From Eubacterium sp. (GTDB taxonomy: Bacteria; Bacillota; Clostridia; Lachnospirales; Lachnospiraceae), in NCBI GenBank assembly GCA_017619835.1, contig JAFZRN010000025.1, positions 119,657 through 183,656 on the forward strand: 64,000 bases of DNA, read 5' to 3'. Under the pieces are notes generated by a model, which saw nothing but the letters and a program-made list of their open reading frames with translations, ran no database searches and was not told the DNA's origin. Positions 1-9,100 of this stretch are shown piece after piece; position 1 is the stretch's first letter; each line of letters starts with the position of its first letter. The position numbers and the translations under genes were made by a program.

Positions 1-425
1 GCAAGAACAGATATAATAAGATCACGACTGTTTCAGCCAAGAAAACAAGCTACGTTGCAAAGAAGCTTAAGAAGGGCACATATTACAAGTTTATTGTTGT
101 TGCCGTGGGAGAGGATAAGATCCTTTCAACATCGAAGACCATTCACTGTGTTACAAATGGCGGAAAGAAGGGCAATAACACAAAGATTGTTCTGAATAAA
201 AAGAAACTTACCCTTAAGGTTGGCAAATCAAAGAAGATAAAGGCCAAGCTGAAGAGTAAGAAGAAGGTCAGCATACATCGTAAAGTTGCATGGGAGTCGG
301 ATAATCCGGATGTGGCAAAGGTAAATTCGAAAGGCAAGATCACCGCAATCGGTAAAGGAACTTGTTATGTATATGCCTATGCCCAGAACGGAGTAGCGGC
401 AAAGATAAAAGTTAAAGTCAAGTAA
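1..425 (+). CDS. C-terminal part of a secreted Fn3/Ig-like (BIG2) repeat protein, 5' end outside window
   Basis: The reading frame is open from base 3 to the TAA at 423-425, so the gene begins before the window. The visible 140 residues look like the last strand of an Fn3-like domain (KKGTYYKFIVVAV) followed by one BIG2-type Ig-like domain: a Lys-rich strand (LTLKVGKSKKIKAKL), then WESDNPDVAKVNSKGKITA and a GTCYVYAYA-like strand, ending in alternating KIKVKVK. BIG2 domains are usual in cell-surface and secreted proteins of Clostridia. The extreme lysine content resembles the tails of other secreted proteins here (for example the one ending at 10142). There is no LPXTG sorting signal. The N-terminal domains, and so the role, cannot be seen. 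Confidence 0.75.
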   Translation, partial: KNRYNKITTVSAKKTSYVAKKLKKGTYYKFIVVAVGEDKILSTSKTIHCVTNGGKKGNNTKIVLNKKKLTLKVGKSKKIKAKLKSKKKVSIHRKVAWESDNPDVAKVNSKGKITAIGKGTCYVYAYAQNGVAAKIKVKVK

Positions 426-434
426 CAGATGAAT

Positions 435-455
435 ATCAGTTAAATTTAAACTGAT
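435..455. terminator. weak bidirectional hairpin between convergent genes
   Basis: ATCAGTT and AACTGAT form a perfect 7-bp stem around a 7-nt AT loop in the 29-bp gap between the Ig-like gene and rlmH, which converge here. There is no strong T-tract, so termination is only suggested. Confidence 0.35.
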
Positions 456-946
456 TACTTATGATATGGCTCATTATTTATTATCCTGTAGCTGCGGTAT
501 ATCTGCTCCAGCAGAATAACCCTCATCAGCTGATGAGGAAATGTCATATCAGAAAAACTGAGTTTAAAATCACTTCTCTGACTTATAGAGTTATGTAAAC
601 CAAGAGAGCCACCGATGATAAATACAAGGTGGCTCTTTCCATTTACGGAAAGGTCCTTTATCTTATCAGCAAGCTTCTCGCTGGAAAGCTTCTTGCCATT
701 AATCTCCAGCGTTATCACATATGCATCCGGAGTTCCTGCTTCGGGGATATATTTCATAAGCCTTTCGGCTTCCTTCTGAAGTATCTTATCCTTCTCAACA
801 TCGGAACAGTTATCCGGCGTCTTCTCATCCGTAACCTCAACAATATTAAGAGAGCAGTACCTCCCGAGCCTCTTCGAATATTCTGCAATCGCATCCCTGT
901 AGAACGCTTCCTTTATCTTCCCAACTGTTAGAATATCAATCTTCAT
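455..946 (-). CDS. rlmH: 23S rRNA (pseudouridine-1915-N3)-methyltransferase RlmH
   Basis: RlmH uses S-adenosylmethionine to methylate pseudouridine 1915 in helix 69 of 23S rRNA on assembled 70S ribosomes. The 163-aa product has the usual family length (about 155-160). It starts with the MKIDILTVGKIKE strand and carries the SPOUT knot motifs: LVFIIGGSLGLHNS in the SAM-binding knot, then SFSDMTFPHQLMRVILLEQIYRSY and the C-terminal NEPYHK, which is almost invariant in this family. The gene is monocistronic and converges on the upstream Ig-like gene. Its 5' side faces the VanZ gene across a 150-bp gap holding two dispersed palindromes. Confidence 0.95.
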   Translation of the reverse strand: MKIDILTVGKIKEAFYRDAIAEYSKRLGRYCSLNIVEVTDEKTPDNCSDVEKDKILQKEAERLMKYIPEAGTPDAYVITLEINGKKLSSEKLADKIKDLSVNGKSHLVFIIGGSLGLHNSISQRSDFKLSFSDMTFPHQLMRVILLEQIYRSYRIINNEPYHK

Positions 947-966
947 CTTAATCTCCTGGTTTACAT

Positions 967-986
967 AAAAGGGGTCTGACCCCTTA
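967..986. repeat. dispersed palindrome family B, degenerate copy 1 (core only)
   Basis: The core GGGGTCTGACCCC (971-983), extended by AA/TT, matches the centre of the 47-bp copies at 15274-15320 and 47019-47065. The outer GTGAA/TTCAC arms of those copies are absent here. It lies just upstream of rlmH. Confidence 0.6.
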
Positions 987-1021
987 TCGGTTTTGTTACT
1001 TAATTATCGCTTTCATTACTT

Positions 1022-1054
1022 ATGTGACAAAATGATCTGATCTGTTTGTCACAT
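1022..1054. repeat. dispersed 33-bp palindrome family A, copy 1 (diverged centre)
   Basis: Arms ATGTGACAAA and TTTGTCACAT form a perfect 10-bp stem, as in copies at 35853, 44646 and 63817. The 13-bp centre reads ATGATCTGATCTG instead of the CAGTTCAGATCTG of the other copies. TTTTATC follows on the plus strand. Confidence 0.85.
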
Positions 1055-1064
1055 TTTATCTTTC

Positions 1065-1093
1065 TTGACGCGATAGTATATATACCGTATAGT
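1065..1093 (+). promoter_or_regulatory. promoter for the VanZ-like gene
   Basis: TTGACG (1065-1070), 17 bp, TATAGT (1088-1093). The expected start point near 1100 lies only a few bases before the ATG at 1103. Confidence 0.45.
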
Positions 1094-1102
1094 ATCATTG
1101 TT

Positions 1103-1633
1103 ATGCAAAAAAGAAATAGTAAAAAAACTGAAAATACAACAACAGAAAAATCTACCACCGGCAAAGTGAGGAAGATCTTCTTTACAATCCTCTCGATCAT
1201 CTGTATGGTCGTGATCTTCTTATATTCTTCTCGTGATGCCGCGCTTTCGACACAGGACAGCTATGCCGTAGGCCTCACGATCGGCAATCTCACCATCGAG
1301 GATTTTGATACCTGGACCGAGCTCGAGCAGTATCAGTACGCCGGCTCCATCGACCATCCCGTCCGCAAGACGGCTCATTTTATTGAGTATTTTACCCTTG
1401 GCGCTTTACTTTTCGGCGCCTGGTACGATAAGAAGCATAAGAATCTGTCAAATGTCTTCCTCCCGCTACTTATCGGGACCCTCTATGCCATCACGGATGA
1501 GATCCATCAGCTCCTGGTATCAGGCCGGGCCGGTATGGTAAGTGACGTAATTCTTGACGCCTGCGGAGTCCTTGCCGGAGTGCTTCTGATATTTCTGATC
1601 GTCAAATTAGTTCTAAAAATCAATAAAAGATAG
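1103..1633 (+). CDS. VanZ-like membrane protein
   Basis: VanZ-family protein of unknown biochemical activity; VanZ itself gives low-level teicoplanin resistance. After a basic Thr/Lys-rich cytoplasmic N-terminus there is a membrane segment (FTILSIICMVVIFLYSS), then the family signature RKTAHFIEYFTLGALLFG, the ITDEIHQLLVSGRAGMVSDV segment and a last hydrophobic helix (LLIFLIVKLVL), about four membrane spans in all. Start choice is uncertain. I use ATG 1103, which has no Shine-Dalgarno and would be almost leaderless given the promoter at 1065-1093. A TTG at 1046 in the same frame lies inside the family A palindrome and adds 19 residues without a ribosome site. The downstream carboxypeptidase also acts on the cell wall, but it appears to have its own promoter. 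Confidence 0.8.
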   Translation: MQKRNSKKTENTTTEKSTTGKVRKIFFTILSIICMVVIFLYSSRDAALSTQDSYAVGLTIGNLTIEDFDTWTELEQYQYAGSIDHPVRKTAHFIEYFTLGALLFGAWYDKKHKNLSNVFLPLLIGTLYAITDEIHQLLVSGRAGMVSDVILDACGVLAGVLLIFLIVKLVLKINKR

Positions 1634-1651
1634 CAAAATATAGTATTATCA

Positions 1652-1680
1652 TTTATAATATACTCAAAATATTGTATAAT
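1652..1680 (+). promoter_or_regulatory. promoter for the carboxypeptidase gene
   Basis: TTTATA (1652-1657), 17 bp, TATAAT (1675-1680) in a very AT-rich 79-bp gap; the ATG follows 33 bp later. Confidence 0.45.
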
Positions 1681-1712
1681 AACAAGAAGATATTAAAACT
1701 GAGGTATAATAA

Positions 1713-2996
1713 ATGGAACCAAATGAAAACGGAACCGAGAACAAGGGACTGATCATATTCTTAAGATTAATACTTGTCCTGGTCGTACTGGCTGTTCTCG
1801 GAATATTCGCAATCATTTTCGTAAATCTGATGAAGAAGAGGATGGAACCCGCGGAAGTTGAGGACTACGGTACCGAGATGGATGCGGAGTATGAGACGAC
1901 TCCACTTGATGCACATACAGTAGCCGACGCCCTTGAGGAGAATCCGGACGTTGTCGCTAACGGTGATGCTGCAGATATCCCGCCTGACAGCTGGATGTCC
2001 GGTAAGATCGTTCATGATTTCTATGATTCAGATAACACGATCCATCTTCCGAAGGCTGATCTCAGTCTTTTCCAGAAGGCTGCCGAAGAAGAGGAAGAGG
2101 GGGAGAAGACCAAGGCAGAGGATGCTGTTGCAAAGGGTCCATGGGACGAGGTTTCCCTCAGACTGGACTCAGTTGAGGGCTCGATCAATTACAGCACTCC
2201 CGGAGATGCTTCCAAGACAAAGCAGCTTACAAGTACATATATGATCCTCGTTGATCTTGACACTGATGAGATAGTTGCCGAAAGAGACGGCGACAAGGTT
2301 GTCAGCCCTGCATCTATGACTAAGGTCCTGACGGTGCTTACCGCCAGAGAATTCATAAATGCCGATACTCTGGATGACACATTTACCATCACCACGGAGA
2401 TTACCGATTATGTTGATCAGAAGGGTGCAAGTGCCGTTGGCTTCAAGCCCGGCGACGAGGTGACTGTAAGAGATCTTCTATACGGAACGATCCTTCCTTC
2501 CGGTGCCGATGCGGCTCTGGGCCTTGCCGAATATTGCTGCGGCTCTCAGGAAGCCTTTGTCGATATGATGAATCAGAAGGTGGATGAGCTCGGCCTCTCC
2601 GAGACAGCCCATTTTACAAATGTCGTCGGCATGTACGACAAGGACCTTCACTGTACCATGAAGGATATGGCTCTCATTATGAGCATGGCTATCCAGGATG
2701 ACCTTCTGCTCGATGTCCTTTCAAAGAGGAAATATAACACGGATATCACCTATGAGGAGGATTTCCCCGACGGAATCGAGATCTCTAACTGGTTTTTACG
2801 TCGTATCGAGGATAAGCCCATGGATGGCGACGTGATCGCTGCCAAGACAGGCTTCGTAAATGAGTCCGGCTGCTGCGCAGTCAGCTACTACGAATCCGAC
2901 ACCGGCAAGCATTATATCTGCGTCACCGGCAACTCCTTCAGCTCCTGGAGAACAATCTATGACCACCTTTCAGTCTACAGATCACTGACATATTAA
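1713..2996 (+). CDS. membrane-anchored D-alanyl-D-alanine carboxypeptidase (peptidase S11)
   Basis: This enzyme family removes the terminal D-Ala from peptidoglycan pentapeptides outside the membrane. The protein has 427 residues: a short cytoplasmic tail, one N-terminal membrane anchor (about 14-38), an acidic linker (about 40-165) and an S11 catalytic domain (about 175-427). The SxxK motif is SMTK (Ser201, Lys204), in VVSPASMTKVLTVL. The KTG motif is AAKTGFVNESG near residue 378. The second motif reads LPSGADAALGLAEY, so it is S-G-A where DacA-type enzymes usually have S-G-N. The anchor is at the N-terminus, unlike the C-terminal amphipathic helix of classical DacA. The gene has its own terminator (3012-3045). 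Confidence 0.88.
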   Translation: MEPNENGTENKGLIIFLRLILVLVVLAVLGIFAIIFVNLMKKRMEPAEVEDYGTEMDAEYETTPLDAHTVADALEENPDVVANGDAADIPPDSWMSGKIVHDFYDSDNTIHLPKADLSLFQKAAEEEEEGEKTKAEDAVAKGPWDEVSLRLDSVEGSINYSTPGDASKTKQLTSTYMILVDLDTDEIVAERDGDKVVSPASMTKVLTVLTAREFINADTLDDTFTITTEITDYVDQKGASAVGFKPGDEVTVRDLLYGTILPSGADAALGLAEYCCGSQEAFVDMMNQKVDELGLSETAHFTNVVGMYDKDLHCTMKDMALIMSMAIQDDLLLDVLSKRKYNTDITYEEDFPDGIEISNWFLRRIEDKPMDGDVIAAKTGFVNESGCCAVSYYESDTGKHYICVTGNSFSSWRTIYDHLSVYRSLTY

Positions 2997-3011
2997 TAAT
3001 GGAAATGATTT

Positions 3012-3045
3012 GGCGCCTGACCGTTTTCGGCCGGGCGTCTTTTTT
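3012..3045 (+). terminator. terminator after the carboxypeptidase gene
   Basis: Stem GGCGCCTGACCG / CGGCCGGGCGTC with one or two mismatches around TTTT, followed by a run of six T. Confidence 0.75.
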
Positions 3046-3053
3046 GCTTATAT

Positions 3054-3077
3054 TTTACACTTTGCGCCGAGTGTAAA
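3054..3077. promoter_or_regulatory. inverted repeat abutting the adhesin promoter (possible operator)
   Basis: TTTACACT (3054-3061), 8-bp spacer, AGTGTAAA (3070-3077): a perfect 8-bp dyad ending one base before the candidate -35. The position fits a regulator site. The regulator is unknown. Confidence 0.45.
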
Positions 3078-3106
3078 TTGTTTTTGACTATATGAAAAAT
3101 TATAAT
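3078..3106 (+). promoter_or_regulatory. promoter of the giant repeat protein
   Basis: TTGTTT (3078-3083), 17 bp, consensus TATAAT (3101-3106). A purine-rich ribosome site (AAGGAGAGGGAG, near 3135-3146) lies ahead of the ATG at 3156. Confidence 0.55.
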
Positions 3107-3155
3107 TTAATGATAAGGGGGATATAACAAATTAAGGAGAGGGAGATATATAAAA

Positions 3156-6100
3156 ATGAAAAGAATAAGAAGGACACTGGCACTTATATTGTCAGTATTT
3201 CTGGTGTTCGGACTTATCAATATTCCGAACTCCGGCAGCGTAGTTTACGCTGATGATGAAGTAAGAACATATGATGTAACGCTGCATGTTACATATCCTG
3301 ATGGAACTGTAGCTGATGATCAGGTTCTTACTTATGAATATGATGAGTATGTAGATGTTACTGATTTTGGCTATGAGTATGAAGGGTATCGCATTTCCGG
3401 ATGGGATGAAGATGATGATTCAACGGATTGGGGCCGTTATATAGTCGATGAAGATAGACTAAATATTTGGCGTGATTTAGATTTATATGCGGTCTGGGTT
3501 AAAGATCCGGTTACGATCACATATCATTCTAATTATCCTGATGGAAGCGATGATGAAATCATTACAGAACAATATCACCCGGGAAAAGATGCGGATGATT
3601 ATGTTTTTAATGGAAAACTATTCAGTTTTGAAGGATATACTTTTGAAGCATATACAGAGAGTCCTACAGATATTTATACTTCGGGCTGGTATAGAGATGG
3701 TGATACATATGCATTAACAGAAGACGTAGAGGTATATGCTCATTGGGAAAGAAGCATCAAGATCACATTTGATGCTAGTGGCGGAAAATTCAGTGATGAC
3801 AGTACCTCAAAAGAAATAAATACTCATGTTGGGTATTATTATGATGATATTGAAGATCCCATCTGTGAAGGTAAATACTTTATAGGCTGGTATGTTCCAA
3901 ATCATTATGATTTATATAGTTCAGGTGAAATCGAAAGCATATATTTTGAAGATGATGTTACTATTGAAGCAAGATATGCTGATCCAATAACTGTTACCAT
4001 TGACGCAGGTGATGCTGTTTTTGATAATGGACAGTCGGTTCTTACATTTGAAATACCAAGTGGGACAAGCCTTAATGATAGTGGATATTCTTTTACTGAT
4101 CCGCAGCTTGAGAATAAATATCTTAAAGGCTGGTATTGGGAAAATGGTCCTTATGGAATAAATTACAGAAACTGGAACGTTTCTAATATTTCTTATACTG
4201 AAGACGTGACATTTACAGCTGTATGGGCTGATGCCTGTACGGTCTATTTTGATGCCAACGGTGGTGTTATCACAGGTAATAGTGATTCATATTCTGTATA
4301 CATGCCTGTGAATGAAACAATGGAAGAAAATAATATAGAGCTTAATCTTTATCCTGAGTGGAAGGCTGAAGGAAGAAAGAAGGTATTTGATTACTGGAAG
4401 TGGGATGAAGATCCATACGAAGGACAATATTACCTTTACGATATTCAGTATTATATGACATTTGAAGAGGATGCTCATTTCACTGCTCAGTGGCTGAATA
4501 AGTATAATGTTACATTTGATGCCAATGGTGGGTATTTTGGTGATCCTGAAACTACGCAGATAGAAGAAGAATACGTTGAAAATTATCCTATTAATAATCA
4601 CAGTTATTCATTGCCAAAATATCCTGATGACAGCAAAGCATTTGTAGGCTGGAAAAACCTTAGTGATGGTGAAATATATAAGGATGTGGATCTTTGCTGG
4701 TTAACTGTTGAAGATGATATGACTTTTGAAGCTGTATGGGACACTGTCTGTACTGTTACCGTTTATGCAAATGGCGGACACTTTGATGAAACAAATGAGA
4801 ATGGTGACTATCTTACAGAGATCTCATATAAGGTGGCAAAAGGAGCAAGTATTTACAGTACATATAATTATGTTCCGAACTGTTATTGGGAAGGCGCCGA
4901 ATATGAAAAGATATTTTCAGGCTGGACCATGGATGGTGATGATGAAAATACATATGGCTATATCAGCGATCAAACAATTACCGAAGATACTGTTTTCAGG
5001 GCTAAGTGGTTAAATAATTATGTAGTTACGTTTGATGCTAATGGTGGCTATTTTGATTATGGTTATTATAACAGCAATACTTATACTAATTCTATTAAAG
5101 AGGGTTATCATATAGATTATTGTCAGACTCCATCAATAGATAATGGAAAGGTATTCTATGGATGGAAGATAAAAGATTCTGATGATGAAACTATATATCG
5201 CAGCTCTGAATTACCTGATATAGATATTACAGATAATATAACTCTCCTTGCAGTGTGGGGTGAAGATTGCTATACAATAACCCTGGATGCTAACGGAGGA
5301 AGCTTCTATGATGATACTACTACGAAGACATTTTCAGTTGCTCCGGGCACCTCGCTTAATGACAATAATTATAGTTATAATTTTAATTATAACAGTAATG
5401 ATGATCTTATATTTGTCGGCTGGAAGCTGGGAGCTGATGGAGTAGAGCTTTTTAGTGATTATGATATTTATAGTTTCACTGTAAATGAAGAAGTAACATT
5501 CTATGCCGTATGGGTAGAGAATATAAATATCAAGTTTTACTCAGAAGATGGATATTATTGTGGTGAAGAAGATAATCATGAGTATTCATTTACAGCTTCT
5601 TCAGGTGCAAAATTAGATGAATCATATGGGCTATACAATTTATATTTTGATAGAGAAGGCTTTTATGTTGAAGGATATAAGATTGATGGAGATGATTCCG
5701 AAACATTATATGTGACTGATAGCTATAATGTTCCGGAAGGAGCGGTATATATCGGTGATTATGCTCCTGTAGAGGATACAACCTTTATTGTTCAATGGAA
5801 GAAGTACCTGAATTATACTTTTACCAGTGAATATGGTTATATCCAGGGCCTTGAAGAATCAACTTCGTACGTGGCTTATTGTGTAGAAAACAGTGAGTAT
5901 GGTAATTCAGTTTACATAACACAAGAAATAAACGGAAAGGTATTTGCAGGCTGGAAAGATACTGAGACAGGTATAATCTATCAGTCATATAGTAACTATG
6001 TTGATGGAATAGAAAATTATCTGGAAGAGCTTCCTGTTGATAAAGATTATTCGTTCGAAGCTGTATGGGAAGATGCATATATTGTTACATTCTATTCAGA

Positions 6101-9100
6101 GGATGGATATTTAAATAGCTCACCTGATGATAGATATATGACATTTAATGTAAGAGACGGTTATTCGATTGGAACATATCCAAGTGTTAAGTCTCGTGAG
6201 GGCTATATTCTGACAGGCTGGAAGATTGATGGTGATGATGAGATATATTATCAGGGTTATGATAGTACCGATGATCAGAAGCTGATTAAGGATTATTGTC
6301 CTGATTCTAATGTTACTTTGATCGCAGTCTGGGAAGAAGCATATAACATTACTTTCCATTCGGAAGTTTATGGAATAGAAGGAGAAAATGGTTACAATTA
6401 TACTGTTCAGGTATTAAAAGGAAAACCGATTAACACATGTCCTTATTTCAATTCTGATGATTATATTCTTAAGGGCTGGAAATATGGTGATGATGTATAT
6501 TCGTCGTATTATTATGAAGATGATTATATTGGATACTTTGTTCCTGATGATAGTATTACCATTGAAGCGGTTCTGGTTAAATCCTTCAAAGTAAATGTTA
6601 TATCAGATGAAGGATATATTTATGGTATTGAATCACAATCAAGTTGTTACTATATAGTAGAAGAGGGTAGTGCATTTACTTCTAATCCGGGATATTCAGT
6701 TTATGGAAGACAGGGATATGCAGTCGATTATTGGACACTTGACGGTTCGGATGATAAATATGTATATGCAGATGATGAAGATGAAGCTCCGGAAGGATTT
6801 GAAAAACTTTCATCTATTATAGTTGACAGTGAAAAAACCATAAGACCGGTATGGGCAGCTGCTTATGATATCACATTTACTTCTGAAGCCGGATATATGC
6901 AGGGATATACTGATTACACAGAATATGTGATACAGGTAAAGGAAGGAAATGATATTAGTTCTGCATCATTCAATTCCATCGATTGTTATGGTCGAAATGG
7001 ATATATCTTTGAGGGATATATGACAGACGGTGATGATAATCTGTATGTCACATATAAAAATGATAATGAAGATGACGATGAAAATGAAGAGACCAATAAG
7101 TGTTATATTGGTGATTATATTCCTGTAGCAGATACTGTATTTTATGCAGTCTGGAGTAAAGCAGTAACTGTTACATACAGGTCTGATAAGGGATATATTT
7201 ACGGTAATAAGTATAATACTGAAGTTAAATATGATTTCAGACCCGGAAGTAATCCATATAATGTAAACTGCGGAGGATGTCCCGGATTTGTCCTTGAAGG
7301 ATGGCAGGTTGAAGGAGAGGATACTGTATATGTTGGACACAATGATAATCTAAAGCAAAACGAGGTTTATGTTGGTGATGTCGAGTTAACAGAGGATATT
7401 GTGCTGAATGCTGTATGGGCTGAAGCATATAATGTTACATATGTTACCGATAAATCTGAATTCTCATATATAGGGAAAACATATACACTGCAATATAAGA
7501 AGAATTCAATAATAGATTCATATCCAACGCCTGATGAGATAGATGGTTATGTATTTGATGGCTATACTATTGATGGGGATCCGTCGGGAACTATATACAA
7601 ATGGTTTTATGATGATGAAGAACGTTACGAGGACGGTTATTGTGAAATAGATGAATTAAATCTTGATTCGGATCTTGTTTTGAATGCTGTCTGGAAAGAA
7701 GCATGTACTATTACTTATCATACCGATGAAGGAGCTTTCCAGATATATGATGATAATGATGATATTGTAGAAGTTTCTGATGTTACCCGTTCAGTAATGA
7801 AGGGAGGTAAAGTCAGAAATAAGTATGTTTTACCGAAAGCAGTAAATGGTTTTGTTTTCCTCGGATATATGACTGAAGGGGATCAGAATCTTTATGTTAC
7901 ACGCAATTATGACCTTGATACAAATGAAAAGAGTATAAGAAATTATAGACCATCCGAAAATGTTACATTTAATGCTGTATGGGAAGAAGCATATGATGTT
8001 ACATTTGAATCTGAATATGGCGGCATATATGGTGATGATGACTGTTATTCTACTGTTGTTCAGGTCGATAAAAATTCAAAACATATAAGTAGTGCACCAT
8101 ACGTTGATGTAGAATACTATATTTGTGATGGATGGAAGATTAAGGGAGATCCGGATAGTCTGATCTATAAGGGCTTTGGGGACTATGATGATGAAGATAT
8201 TCCTGAAGGATATGCCGATATATATAGTTATACTATTACGGGAAATGTGACATTTGTTGCAAATCTTAAGAAAGCATATAAGGTCACATTCTATTCGGAA
8301 GAAGGATATCTCTGGGGTGATCCTGATGATGATAAATCAACATATTATTTCGCTGAGAACACTCCGATAACTGACTCTCCTGATGTGGGCGACAGACCTG
8401 GATATGTTCATAAAGGATGGAAGATAGATGGTGATACTTCCGGAACTGTATATGTACAATATCAAAGAGATCTTAAAGAAGGCTATATGCTTCTTGATAC
8501 TATAGTATCTTCTGAAGATATCAAGCTTATTGCTCTTTGGGAAGATGCGCTTACAGTAACATTTAAAACAGAATATGGTGTAATGGCTTACTATGATGGT
8601 GAGTATCATAAATCTTATGATGTTTCATGCAAGATAGGAGAGCCTTTACGATATAAAGTCAGGACACCATTTCAACTTGGAAATAAGATTTTTGAATACT
8701 ATACGCTGGAAGGCGGAGATCAGAATATAAGATATGTAGAAAACGACGGTGATGGTGGCCTCGATGATGGCTATATAGACTTATATGATTATATACCTTC
8801 GGGCGGTGAAGTATTTGTGGCTCATTTTATAGAAGGTTATATTGTAAGATTCGAAACGCCAAGAAGCTACTTTAATTCTTCGGAAGATGATTATATTGAA
8901 AATACATATTATCCTGATAGTGAGATTTCTTATGTATATGAACCTGAACCGTTAGATAATTATGATTTTATAGGCTGGAAGGTAAATGGCTCGGATACGA
9001 TCTACAGTTCTGATGATCTGTATGGTATGGAGATAACCGAGAATCTTACCATTGTAGCTCAGTGGAAGAAGAAAGATGGGCCGACTCCTACACCTACACC

